NCBI GenBank assembly: GCA_033807775.1
Contig: JAWVWS010001069.1
Coordinates: 27,820-91,819, forward strand
Reading direction: 5' to 3'
Source: Saussurea involucrata
Taxonomy: Eukaryota > Streptophyta > Magnoliopsida > Asterales > Asteraceae
Length of the DNA stretch: 64,000 nt
Part shown: in pieces, positions 43,857 through 56,330 of the stretch
Numbering within the stretch: position 1 is the first letter of the stretch
Layout: each line of letters starts with the position of its first letter
The notes under the pieces: generated by a model
What the model was told of the DNA's origin: nothing
Seen by the model: only the letters and a program-made list of their open reading frames with translations
Database searches by the model: none
Position numbers and translations under genes: made by a program

Positions 43857-44742
43857 CGCAACACATGGGTTGCGACAAGATTCTCATCGCAACCATGCAT
43901 TGCGATAAAACGTAAATGAACAGTATCCTATCGCAACCTTCTGTTGCGATAAGATGAACATGTCCTCGCAACTTGCTATTTACGACAACATGTGAGTTTA
44001 TCGCAACTCATTTCTTGCGACAAATTGACACGTGGCAGGTCAAACGTTGGACCAATCTCGTGTTGCCACGTGTCACGAAATTCAAAATCGTATAAATAGT
44101 AGAGTGGTTTTTCAAACTTGTCTCATTCCAAACCCTCTACTTTCTCTCTCGAACTGCTCCGTGCTACAAGATTTTCGAAGGTATTTTTGAGAAATCTGCT
44201 CCATACAATCAATTCAGAATCATTACGAGGTAACATGTCTTGATTTTCCCTCGTTTTCATCTGTTAAATCTTGAGTTATTGCTATTTTAGGATTTAGGTT
44301 TGATGCCTATTCATATTCTGCCTTGATTCGATGCGTGTTAGTGATTGTTAGGGTTTTTAGATGATAGGGTTTTACTCACGAACATATTGCAAACCTGTTA
44401 GTACAGGTTTTAACATCAACTGAGCGAAAATCTGATTTTTCTAGGCTTGAACACTTATAACTATTCCAGTGTTCAAGTTTATCGCAACCAACAAACCTTC
44501 AAACCTTCAAAACTATCGCAATGGTCGTTCATTCATACTTATCCCAACCTTAAGTTGCGACAAGATCTTATCGCAACCAATGCGTTGCGATAACCTCTTC
44601 TCACATACTTCAAGTTGCGATAACCTCTTAGTTGCGCTATCATTTTGTGTGTGTTGCGATAAGCCCAACACTTAGGGATTTTTTTCAAAAATTTTTCAAG
44701 AAAAATCAATTTTGGCACTATTCTAAAACTGTCAAGTGGTTC
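43857..44742 (+). promoter_or_regulatory. Internal promoter and leader before the env-like gene of element A
   Basis: Element A spacer resumes with TTGCGA hairpin words. A promoter-like block follows: CACGTGTC (a G-box-like ACGTG core) near 44072, TATAAATA at 44093-44100, then a C/T-rich leader. A possible 5' splice site AAG|GTATTT near 44180 and a 3' site GTGGTTCAG at about 44743 would remove a 560-nt intron full of hairpin words. The layout suggests separate expression of the env-like frame (inference). Confidence 0.5.
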
Positions 44743-44744
44743 AG

Positions 44745-46592
44745 ATGGAGCAACAAGATGGCAATGCTTCGGATGAAAACACCATCATCCGTTCGCATCG
44801 CACATCCCACCCATCGGTCAATGCTCGTGACCGGGATGAGGAAATTTACCCGAGGGGTTCATTTCTGCGGTTTGATGACAACAACCATCATCTGGATCTT
44901 GAGGTTCCTTCGACCATAAAATCATCGTAGAGATCATCCGCGGCCATCCTCTATGAACCGCACTTACTAGAGTTGAACTTGTACCGGCTATCTATCTACA
45001 ACAATTCTGGGGTACACTTCAGTTCCATCCCACGCATCGTACACCATACTTCACGGCCAGAGTTGACCACTTTGATTCCAGAATCACCCTACGAGGACTT
45101 CGCCGTGCACTTAACCTTCCATATTCCGAGAACTTTGAGGATCCGGTTCCAGAAGAACAACTATTCACTGATATCCGCAGTCTTGGATATCAAGCCCCTG
45201 CCAACCAAGTTATGACCGGTTCTTCATAGTTCAGACGCAAGCATCTACCACCAATATGGTATACATTGTGTTCTATATTCAACCGTTGCATGACATCCAA
45301 ACATACTGGCTTAGATAAGACAAATCTGCCAACCCTACGGATGTTTCATGCCTCCGCGTTTAACCGAAACATCGACTATGCTATCTTGCTCTGAAATGAG
45401 CTCATCGAGCTAGTAGAAGACAAAGCTCGTCCAAAGAAAGACTGTAAATTCGTGCCATATCAGAGATTCTTCCAGATTCTGATTCATCAGATTATGGAAG
45501 ACAATCGTGAGATTCCACGCCGTGAGAATGCTCCACGAGGCCCGAGCCAGTGGATGCATTACCTAAAGATGCCCAATCACGAGGCTTTTGTTCATATTTC
45601 CGTCATCAGAGAAGACGTACTCGCCTATGCTGACCAACAGTCCTGGGTAATTAGCCAATATAGGTTAGAAAATGCATTGGTGGTCCAGCCAGAACCGGCG
45701 GGACCTCCCCAAGATGCAAACCCACTAGGAGGTGAGGGTCAGAATGTCGAGGGGGTTCAAGAACACAGGGTTCTTGAACAACGAGAGGTGAGGAGACCTA
45801 AAAGAAAGAGATTCGGGAGAAGTAAACGGACTGTTGGCCATGCATCTTCTTCGAGACCAGTTTAACCACCACCTCGACCTCCTCCAGTTCAGATTTTTTA
45901 TGACGATGTATCCTGTAATTCAGCCGATGCCGCTGCTGCATCATCTTCTGATGATGATGTAGCTTCATTGATACCCTTCGGAGCTGATGATGATGATGAT
46001 GACTCCGACCATGACCCCGATACTGATCTAATTCCAAGACATATGGGTCAGAGACCACGGGTTGAGAGTTCTGATGCTGATTCGACACGGAACATCGAAC
46101 TCTTCGACACTGCTACTAACGCCGCGGGTCCTTCTAATCTAAACGAAGAAGTAGAAGTAGAAGTAGAAGTGGAGAATATAGATAGTGGTGAGGTAAGAGG
46201 GAGAAAAGAAATGAGTGAAGCTGTAAAAGAGCCAGAAAATGTTTTAACTACCGGCTCTCCCCAAACCGATCCAAGCCGGGTAGCCACATCTTCTGCCAAT
46301 GAGCGTTTGTCGCCGTTGCGCATTGAACTAGACATGGTGGACCCAGCCATACAAAGCACAGCCCCTCCAAGCCACTCATCGGTCTCTCAACAGGCCGGTG
46401 TTTCATTTTCCACATGAGATTTAGCACAAAGTCTATCGGCAACACAATCGGTGTTTGCTGGTATTGAAACAGGCCGGCTCCCGCCCCGGCCACCGCCTTT
46501 ATTTGAAAGCACTTCGAGTCTAGGACCATTTGGAAGAACTTCATTTCCTAGGACACGTATGATGGCACCACACCAAGTTGAGACTACCGACG
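44745..46592 (+). pseudogene. Element A env-like gene, truncated
   Basis: Starts MEQQDGNASDEN and carries stops and frameshifts (TAG near 44928; frame changes near 45230 and 45390). Recognisable lineage features are FWGTLQFHPTHRTPYFTARV in one frame, LPPIWYTLCSIFNRCM then KHTGLDKT, and RGPSQWMHYLKMPNHEAF. An acidic tail follows with an alternating EVEVEVEV run. The NxLxPLWxTLFSIxNRC core is shared with element B's env-like protein at about 53150-53200. No clear transmembrane segment was seen, so 'env-like' describes position only. It is cut at 46592 by element B material. Confidence 0.65.
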
Positions 46593-47986
46593 ATTTGGTT
46601 TGCTCCTGCAGTCCGCCGCATAGTGGCCTAGCTTGCCACAGTTGTAACACCCTTGATTCTGGGGTGCATTCCCAGCTCTGTCGTTTGACCTATGTTGGTC
46701 ACCACCTCTGTCACTTTTGTCATTTAACCTCTGTTGGTCATTCGATCCTTCTCTTCCATTGCGTTCATAACCAGACTTCTTCTGGTGTCCTCTACTTAAC
46801 TCTCGGGTCAAAAGAGCTAAAGATTTAGCTATTGAGGCCATGGTTGCCTCCTCTTCTTCCACCAACTCCTCCTCTTCACTATCAACTACCAGTACCTTCT
46901 TCTTCTTCTCCTTGTTTTCCTCCACAGACTTTTCCTTCTTTGGTTTCTCCTTTGCTTCTGAGGCCTTACCAACAAGTACAAGCGGCACACAGGTTTGAGC
47001 TTTTGCTTGTGCAATCTGAGGTTCTTGGGCTGCCAGTGTTCCATAAAGATCTGACAAAGTCCTGATTAGTTTGCAGAGACATAGACAGCTGGAGCCATTC
47101 TTCATTTAGGCTCTTTAGGAACATGACATTGTTCTCCTCAGAAGTTCTGTGGATCCCAAACTTCTTACACTTGTTTATCAGAGAGTTAAACATGTCGTAA
47201 GTTGACTGCAGAGATTCTGTCGGCATAGCTTTGAATGCGTAGTATTCATTGATGCATTGGACTCTGCGATTCTTGTTAGTCTTGGCCCCTCCCTCTAATT
47301 GTTTCTCCAGTTCCTTCCATAGATCGTATGTAGATTCACACGCATCTAGGGATTGGAAGAGGTCATTGGGGATGGCAATTATCAGAAGTCTCTTGGTATT
47401 CTGAGGAACTTCGTACTTCTCCCAATCTGGGGCAGGCCATTTGTCCTTTGTCTTTGGTTTTTCGTGCTCAAGAATCTCTGGGGTATCATCTATGGCTGGT
47501 ATACGTTGTACTGTGACCATGGGAACGAAAGGAGGATTACGGATGTAGTAGACGAGTTATTTGTCAGTACCCTCGTAGAAGTGAATCATTCGTATCTTCC
47601 ACTGAGGGTACCCATCTCTGAGTAGAGTGGGAGGCTTGGTTAAAGAACCAGCGGTGAAGAAGTTTGTGTTCGCCATTTTGAAAGAGGTTTTGGAAAGAAA
47701 ATATTAGAAAACAGAGTATGAACAGCAAACTTTTAGATGATGAAATGGATTTTTCTAAATGAGTTTTTAAGCATAAAACCTTGAACAATGCACTAAACTG
47801 GAGAGTTTTAACCGAAGAAACAGGTTCTGTAGGTTTACCAAAGTCGAACTGGTCGAGAATGGCAGAAGAACAGAGACTGCTTAGAATAAACGATGAACAG
47901 GTTAAAGACAATCCAAGTTTCTACCAAAAATCATTGTCAGAGAGGATCTCTTGATATAGAAAATCAAGGAAGGCTCTGATACCAAT
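46593..47986 (-). pseudogene. Truncated second body of element B: gag and leader
   Basis: Near-duplicate of 60287-61712. Gag starts MANTNFFTAGSLTKPP at 47676 on the minus strand. A TAA replaces the Glu codon after GTDK near 47558. It ends inside the zinc knuckle (CYNCGKLGHYAADC at about 46610-46655), where element A env-like sequence takes over at 46592. The PBS lies next to the LTR at 47973-47985. It represents a second internal region sharing the LTR 47987-48699. Confidence 0.8.
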
Positions 47987-48699
47987 TGTTGATCCCGATT
48001 TTACTCAACAATTATATAAATATCTATTAGTTCAAACAAATAAGAGTGCGGAAGCGTTTTAGCGAACTAAAGTGATATTGCTTGGTAGATAAACACACAG
48101 AATCAACTAAACAAAGTATAAATAAACAAGAGATTAACTCAATGATTCACTTTGTATTGATTCAAATAAGAACACCAAGAAACACCGAAGGTTAAATAGA
48201 ATTATGTTCTAAAGGGTGTGTGTATCATCCAAAGTTAATAGAAGAGCTCAACATGAGCCTTCTATTTATACTATTCATCAGGGGACAAAGGTTGGACAAG
48301 AAGTACTAAGGGTACAAAGACACGATCGTGGAACTGCTACAGGTACAACATTAATTTAGTGCGCCGTCTTCTGCCAAGGTTGTATCCCATCAGAGGTTGA
48401 CACATGGAGTTGTCAGGGCACGCCTTGTACGAACGATATTCAGGATCTTCGTACAGCAGAAAATGTGAGAAGCACGATCGTCTTCGAATTGATCTTTAGC
48501 ATATCTTCTAAGTATTCAGTCTTCATACCACAGAGGCTCTGTCAAGTATGACAGAGGCTCTGTAGCCTTGTCCTCTGTTAACGTCTTCTGTTGATTCTTC
48601 ATTTCGGTCTTCACTCGGTGACTTGGCAGAGGCTTTGTTGATGACTTACACTTAGCCTATTTTTCAATACTTCTTAAACTACAGAAGTTGGAGCTAACA
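47987..48699 (-). repeat. LTR of element B, shared (3' LTR of the full copy)
   Basis: 713 bp; on the minus strand TGTTAGCTCC...GATCAACA. It matches 61713-62424 with about 30 differences by eye (about 4%). It is flanked on one side by the polypurine tract of the full element and on the other by a PBS and gag of the truncated body. Confidence 0.92.
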
Positions 48700-48880
48700 A
48701 TCTCTCCCTAAGTATTGAAAAATAAAAAATTGAAAAATGCATGGTTTTCTAGGCTAAGTACACGACAGAAGGTATTTGACCTCTGTTGAAAGTTTACTCT
48801 TCATATAAGATTGTGCCATAGACACTTACATTTGATTACAGTGCATGATATGAAAAGTAAGCAGAGGAAGGTTAAGGATG

Positions 48881-51800
48881 TCAGATTCTGGCATGTGGGA
48901 AGTCGTTGAACTTGTGTCCTCCGAGTCCTCCATCTCTGAGCTCAAGGTATATTTTCATGCAGAGGTTTCTGAAGTTTATCACAGTGTCGATGACCTCTAT
49001 CAATCTGTCTGTGAGAACTTGATCCATGAACTCTGTTCCTCTGTGCTCCAAGAGGTTGGCTCTGAACTCTACTAGAGTACTTGTTGCGTATTTTTGACAA
49101 TCAACCTCTAGGAATAGCTTCGACTTTCCAGCAGGATCTTGATAAACATACCCAATCCTGGGAAAAGTAATGATAGAGTTTGGTCTGGCAGAGGAGGGGC
49201 AGTCATCTTCTGGTGGTGGGACACTTAAACCTTTTAACCCAATGTCGAGTCCTAGTTGGAAGTCAGTCATGCTATACATCAGAAGTCTTTCGCGCATGGC
49301 CATCCTAATTTCTCGGTAAGCTCCTTGGACTTCTAGTCTGTGGTTGTAGTTCTGCCTTGCCCAACTCAGAAGACCAAGTAGATCATAGAGGTTTAGATTT
49401 CTCTGATCTGCATCTGAGAACGTGGTTTCTGATCTGTCCATCCTCTTGACTCTGTAGAGGTTGTAGTAAACCTCTCTTTCGTGGGTATGGGACAACTTGC
49501 AGTAGATGACCTTGTCTATCTTGGAGTTTGAGAAGACTTCTTTGACGAATTTGGCTTTCTTTCTATAGAATTGATCTTGTAGCTCTTTAAGATAGTCAGG
49601 GTGCAGGATAGATGGTGGCAGAGGATCGTTGACTGCTCTGCTTTATAAGTATTTATGCACCACCTCTTCCATTTTTCTTTGCTGAACTAGAGGTGGTGGC
49701 ATCGGTTTCCGTAGAGCATCCAAGTCACTTTTTAGTTTGGCCACTCTGTCTTCTGAAGGTTTGGCCTTGGGATCTTTTGTGGGTATGGTTGACAGAAGAG
49801 TGAGGCCATAAGCCCAATCTTCTTCTTCGGGCTTAGGTGTAACAAAAGTGCTCTTCATCAGTTTTTCTGCGGGTTGATGCTTTGGCTTTTTCTTCTTAGG
49901 TTCCTCTGTCGCTATCCCCTTACCCTTATCTTTTGTCATCAGCTTCTGTTGTTGGGTTGCCTCTATTGGATTTGTCCTTTGGGTTTCAGAGGGCTTGGAT
50001 GGAGATGATTCTGCAGTTTCTTTTGGGGTTGCCTCTATTGGTTTTGCAGGGGACTTAGTTGAAGGTGCTTCTTCAGTTGGTTTTGTAGGAGATGGGGTTG
50101 AAGATTCTTCTGCTGGAAGCTTGGTGTAAACAAACTGATGCACTTTTAAGCTTGTAGTGAATTGGTGTCTGTCTGCTGCTCTGTGTACTTCTCTATCTTT
50201 TGTTCTTTGTTGCAGCTGATTCAGAACCTCTTCAGTTGTTGGTGTGGGTTTCTTCAGGTAGGTTCTGGGTTTTCGAGTAATAGATTTTGTTCTTGTGATG
50301 CTCTTGGGTTTTTCAGTTGTTTTGGGTGTGGGAGATGGAGATTTCCTCTGTTCAGCTTGTGGTGTAGGGGATGGTAGCTTTTCTTCTGTTGGTTTTGGTG
50401 TTGCTGATTTTGGTGTTGGTGAGGGGAGTTTATCTTCTTCAGATGGTGTGGGGGTTGTTTCCACAGAGGTGGGTGTTTCCTCTGTGGTCTTCTGTTGGGT
50501 TCCTCCTTGGTTTTCAGATTGTGGTACTTGGGTTAGGGGTTCTGCTGATATTGGTGGTGCAGGTAAACCTCTGTTAGCAGCTTTGTCTTGTCTTCTTTTC
50601 TCCCCCTCAGGATGACCTGATGATCCATCAGAATCATCATCAGAGTCATCCTGATCCTTCTTCTTTGTACCCTCTCCTCTACATGTAGTTTCAGGGTTTT
50701 TGGGTTGTGAGGCACCTGCGGCTATCATCTTAGCACACAAGTCATCACAGATGCCTAGAAGGTAGTGGACCTCTGCTTCTATGTTGAAGCACATTTTGCC
50801 CACGCTAGCTCGAAACTCCTTGACATAATTTGCGTTTGCTGCTGTGAAGGATCTGATGAATGCGGTCATTTGATCGAGGATCCCTTGCCCTAGCTCTGTC
50901 AGCTGTGCTCTGGTCATGTAGTCTGAGGGCTTCATGGCTTGAGTTTCTTTTGTAGTATGCTCTTGAACTTGCTCTAAGGCCTTCTTTAGGTCTTCTGGAG
51001 TTAGGCCCGTAGAGGTAGTGGTTTGTTCCTTCTTCAGCTGGTCAAGGAGATCTCTGACAGAGTCCTGAAATGCACTTATAGTGGCCTTTTCGAATTCATA
51101 GGTTGTAGTGGCAGCAGAGGTTGTTGCAGTTGAATTCATCTGGGCGCAGGCATTTTTCACCTCTGTGGACAGGTTGTCCACTTTGGTGTTCAGATCTGTT
51201 ATGGCCCTCTATGTTGAATATGCAAAAGAATCAAGAGAGCTTTTCAACTCTCTCAACGAGTTGGTCACAGAGGTGACAAGGGTTTGGAACTCATCCCTTG
51301 AGACATGTGAACCTAGTGTAACCTCTGGGGGAACACATGCATCCCCAGAGTTTGTCCATGTTCCTTGGACACCTTCTGTCGTCCCTGTATTGATGTTGAG
51401 GACGGAAGGATTTCCTTCTGATCCTTGAGTAGAGGTTTTTGAGGCCTCATTCTCTACAGAAGTTCTGGTATGAACATTGTCCTGATCCACTCCAGATACG
51501 AGTACAGGAATATCCTTAGGTTGACTTGGAGACTTGTCTAGAGTCCCTTCGTCTTTGTGCACTCTAGGCTCCTCTGAAGAGCCGATTGGACTTATGTGTG
51601 TGCGTGTAGCAGAGGAAACAAATTCCTCTGCGTGGATTTCGGATGTGATCTGGGGCAATTGATCACTTACTAAAGGTAAGTCCTTTGGAGAGGACTCCCT
51701 TGGAATGGTTTCCCCGGTTATCAATGGCACAGAGGTGGAAAGAGTTTCCTCTGTCCGGTTTGCTTGGGTTGGGCTCGAGTTGTGCTGCTCTTTTTCAATA

Positions 51801-53800
51801 ACACCTTCTGCCACTAGACTGGTGGTGTTAGAGATGTGGGTTGCACTGGGAGTTGGTTTGGGTGGTGTGCCTCTACCATCTTCGGCATCTTTTAAAGTTT
51901 CCTCTGCAGTCATACTCCCTAAGGCAGAGGTTTCTATCCTAGTCTCTACTTCAGAGCTAGCCTCTATCTCTGCCCGATTTCCTCTGGCTTCTACCATATC
52001 CTCTGGGCTTTTCCTTAGTACATCATATCCGGGATAAGAGGAATGGAGGAAGGGGTTCTGGATTACTTCAGGAGTATTTGCCTGAATGTGCTCGGGGGTT
52101 CTGTCATCTTCATCCAAATCAGAGTCAACTTCTGTGACTCTGAAGTCTGGGTTTTCATTTGACCAATTTGAGAGGGCTTAACAGTTCCACCCTGAGGTAT
52201 CCAAGGTATTTGCAATTTCGGGGTTTTCAAGGAAGGCTGAGAAGTCACCCTGATCTGCATAGCTGATGGGAGTGGGTGATTGCAGAGGTTGTTCACCCTG
52301 ATCTTCTATACGTAGAGCTTCTTCTTCCATTTCGGCTTCCTCTACGATAGTCTGCAGAGGTGATTTGGGGCTTTTTGGTTTTCTTGCTCTTCTTGCGCTT
52401 TGGTTTAGGGGCACCCTCCTCGGAAGATTTGGATTTTCTCTTCTCTTTTTTTCTTTCGGATGAGGAGGAAGTGCAGAGGATCCAACCACGGTTTCATGTG
52501 GTGGGGATAGTTGGGTTTGTGCCGCGATGGCAGAGGTTCCCTCATTAGTCTTCTTTGGCTTGGTGGTCTTCTTCGGTTTGGAGGGGGTGGCAGAGGTCTT
52601 GCTCGTTGAAGCAGAGGTAATGGTGCTGCACAGAAGATGGAAGTTGTGTTGTACCTGCTCATGCTTAGCAAAGGCCGCTGCCCACTCTTCATCACTCATC
52701 CTATCGACTATCTTAGATCCTAAGGGGTCTCCTAAACGCGGGGGTGTCACAGGACTCGGTTCTGGAGTCCTATGATCGCGTATGTATGCTAACTTAAGGT
52801 TCTCATCACTAGCATATTCCAGAAGTGCGGTTGGCAGAGGTCTGCAGAAGTTGTATCCTTCCAAGTGCTCTGTTGGGGAGTTCTTTGCCATGGGATAGGT
52901 TTTCACAACTGGTCCCTCCGTTGGCCATTTTTCGATGAGGAGCAGGGGTTCTAGAAGTACACCAAGGATCCTCTGATATTGTAGTGGGGGAAGATCTTTG
53001 GTTGTGGATCCCTTTGCCCTCTATGAGGAGATCTTGTGGTCGATGGTGTTGACTATCTCCTGCAGCATAAGAGTACCATAGTCCAGAGGCAAATCATAGT
53101 ACACCCCGTACATGATTGCCATGATCTGGTGAGATGTTTAGTCAGGGCTGCCCACTTTTCCAGTTAGGCATCGGTTGAGGATTGAGAAAAGGGTATTCCA
53201 CAGAGGGGATAACCTGTTCCTTCTGAAGTCATTCCTCTTCTTCCATTTGGTGTTGTAGCCCAACATCTCTGCGAAGTCACAGAGTTCTGCATCCGAGGGT
53301 TCCTCTGCATACTTCTTGTTTCGTAGAAGTCCCCTTGTTGGTAGGCCAAACTCGAGGGAGAACATGGTTCTGTTGAACTTTATTTCCATGTAGTCTGATT
53401 GCCCAGGTTTAGAGATGTAACCCTTGATTTGCCTATTGTCTTGGTCATAAGAGCAGCTCTGCCAGAATTAGTTGAGGTATCTGGTAGGGATCTTTTTAAG
53501 AGTCCTTGTTAACAGAGGGTAAAGGTAGTGGTTTTCCAGAATGTTTAGTAATATTGCATGTTCCTCCCCAAATGCTATTCTTGAGGGAACAAGGAAGTGA
53601 TTATTGGGTTTCAAGGGAAGAACATGTTCAAAATGTTCATGTTCTAGAAAGTTTTGAAGGTGGGTTGTCGGAGAAAAGGCCACTGATTCACCTGAGTTGT
53701 CTTGTTCTAAGTTTCCGGCCATGTTTGGGTTCTGTGAGTGCTCAGAATGGGCTGTGGAGTTCGCCGGAGAGATGGAGGTGGAAGCCATTTCTTTAATCTT
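48881..53800 (-). pseudogene. Element B env-like region
   Basis: Begins MASTSISPANSTAHSEHSQ at about 53789 and runs leftwards through frames 53468-54031, 53138-53389, 52178-52906, 51209-52117, 49643-51181 and 48881-49495, separated by single stops or frameshifts. Order: a conserved N-terminal domain (LPLKPNNHFLVPSRIAFG, FNRTMFSLEFGLPT, SPLWNTLFSILNRCL), a long low-complexity Pro/Ser/Thr/Glu/Lys-rich middle, then a more globular C-terminus (YDLLGLLSWARQNYNHRLE). The total is over 1,500 codons, longer than usual for this ORF. No signal peptide or membrane span is evident. Same family as 44745-46592. Confidence 0.65.
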
Positions 53801-54920
53801 GAAGAAAGTGAGTAAAAAGTGGAAGTTGCAAGTTTTTGCAAGGTTCGCCGGAGAAGAAGATAGCAGTAAATTCGTAAAAGGATTAGGAGAGCAGGTAAAC
53901 GGGGTTATATAGTGGGGTAGAAACGGATAGAATTCCACGGTTAAAAGTGAATTCAATGAAGCTTTGGGGTCCGTACTCGAGTTGTACAACTGGGTGCAAG
54001 TTTCAAAAGAACGTGTGGCATGCACGTCCAATGAAAACTTGCCACATCAGAAGTGTCAGAGCACGATTAGACGTCGTGCGCGACCTATTAATGCTTGGCG
54101 CGTGGGCGTTTCTACTTCTGGATGACTGTCACTCCCAGAAATAACCCGCATGTTACAGAATTTCCATAAAAAGCCAAGTATCAGAAACGACAGAAGCTCT
54201 ATAGTGGAATGAGCTCTGTGATCTGAAACCTGCTTTTTGTCTCCTCTGATCTTGCACCTTTTCCCAAAACGTTTGAAAATACATTGGAAATGATCGATAG
54301 AACTTTAGTACAAATTTGCATTCACAGAGGCTTTGAGGCTCTGTTGGAGCCAGCAGAGGCTCTATGAGTGGAAATTTCTAATAACTAAAAATTCATAAAA
54401 CTTTTTGATCATCCAAAGTTTTAATTGTTTTAAACACTGTTTTTAGGACATATTTGGAAGTTGGTGTCCTAGAAAACTGTTTTGGAAAAAGGTTTTGTGC
54501 GAGACATTCTTCCTTTGGTTCTTCTTTGTTCGGTAAACTACATGACTTCTGTGGATTTGGTTGATCACTTTTCCTCTTTGGCTCCCCCTTGAATTAACCG
54601 CTTCTGTAGGTTAATCCAAGGTCTCCTTCTGCTCCCCCTTGACCTATGCTTGGATCAAAAGAGATAAGCAATGCATAAAACATAGGTCAAACTCACCAGA
54701 GGTTCTGTGGGAAACGTCAGAGGCTCTGAGCATTCCCACAGAAGCTTTGTTGGGTATAGAACTTTTGGTGATAGGGAATTTACATACAGAAGAGTATAAA
54801 TATATACATATTTACACGAAGATAAAGTCTCACTTACAGAGATCAACTCATGTTTATCATACCCAACTTACCTACCAAGAAAAGGAATCTTTTCTCATCA
54901 AGTGCCTTGGTGAATAGGTC
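53801..54920 (-). other. Element B pol-env spacer
   Basis: Non-coding. CAGAGGCTCTG/ACAGAAGCTCTG words cluster at 54185-54370 and 54695-54750. There are two purine-rich tracts (minus strand AAGGGGGAGC at 54570-54595 and 54630-54640) that resemble internal polypurine tracts. Confidence 0.55.
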
Positions 54921-56330
54921 TGCAAGCTAAAATTCCGTTGACATAAAGTACATCTCGATTGTGCCTAGTTTAACATGATGCTTCAGAAAGTGGTAACGGA
55001 TATCGATATGCTTTGTTTTGGAGTGTTGTACAGGATTTGCAGAGATCGCAATGGCACTTTTTGAATCACAGGGGATTGGTATCTTGTATATGTTGTAACC
55101 GTAGTCCTTTAGCTGAGTTCGCATCCACAGAACTTGGGAGCAACAGCTAGCAACAGCAACATATTCAGCTTCTGCCGTAGATGTCGACACACAATTCTGC
55201 TTCTTTGAAGTCCAGATGACTAGTTTACCACCCAGGAATTGACAACTCCCAGAGGTACTTTTTCGGTCAAGCTTGCATCCTCCATAATCTGAATTTGTGA
55301 ATGCCTTAAGATCAAAGCCAGAGTTCTTCGGATACCAGAGCCCAAGATTTTTGGTTCCCTTAAGGTATCTGAAGATCCTCTTTACAGCAAGAAGGTGGGA
55401 TTCCTTTGGGTCATCTTGGTATCTTGCACAGAGGCATGTGGCATACATTATATCAGGTCTACTTGCTGTTAAGTATAAAGGGGACCCAAACATGCCCCTG
55501 TAGAGCTAGCACTCTACAGATTTACCACCTGGATCTGAGTGTAACTTATTTCCAGTGGACATAGGGGTCTTCATTACAGAGGCATCAGAGAGTCTGAATT
55601 TTGAAAGAATGTCAGAGACATATTTAGCTTGATTTATGAAAATTCCCTCTGATGATTGTTTGACTTAGAGTCCTAGGAAGAAGTTTAATTCTCCCATCAT
55701 ACTCATTTCAAATTCATTCTGCATGAGTTTTTCAAAATTTGTGCATTCTTGTGCATTTGTAGAACCAAAGATAATGTCGTCCACATAGATCAGTACAAGC
55801 AGAATCTCATCACCTTTACTTTTATAAAACAAAGTGGTATCGGTTGTACCTCTGTCGAAATCATTATCGAGAAGAAAGTTTGAAAGTCGTTCGTACCATG
55901 CTCTTGGAGCCTGTTTCAGTCCATACAGAGCTTTGTCAAGATAATAAACGTAGTTTGGGTACTTGGCACTTTCAAACCCTGGTGGCTGCTGGACGTATAC
56001 TTCTTCTTGGATTTGACCATTCAGAAAGGCAGATTTTACATCCATTTAGAAAACTTTGAAACCTCTGTGGAGTGCGAAGGCTAAGAAGATTCTTATTGCT
56101 TCGAGTCATGCGACAGGGGCAAAAGTCTCATCGTAATCAATGCCTTCTGCTTGGCAATATCCCTTGGCCACCAATCTCGCTTTATTTCTAATTACCACCC
56201 CATCCTCATCCTTCTTATTTCTGAAAACCCATCTAGTCCCTATTGCTTGTTTCCCTTTTGGCAGAGGAACTAGGGTCCATACCTTGTTTCTCTCAAAAAT
56301 GTAGAAGTTCTTCTTGCATTGCATCTACCC
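54921..56330 (-). pseudogene. Element B reverse transcriptase and RNase H
   Basis: From 56330 leftwards: VWTLVPLPKGKQAIGTRWVF, RLVAKGYCQAEGIDYDETFA, then MDVKSAFLNGQ, LYGLKQAPRAWYERL and YVDDIIFGST near 55775. RNase H: TNSDYGG (family SDADxGG, with an Asp changed to Tyr-containing SDY), DRKSTSGSCQF, STAEAEYVAV, KHIDIRYHFLKHHV. Stops fall near 56045, 55665, 55501 and 54927. It would copy the element's RNA if intact. Confidence 0.82.

Noticed and set aside
44745..46592. True retroviral envelope gene
   Set aside because: No signal peptide, furin-like site or membrane anchor seen; only the position is env-like.
50162..50715. Plus-strand open frames around 50.2-50.7 kb and other + frames in 47-61 kb
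   Set aside because: Antisense shadows of element B genes.
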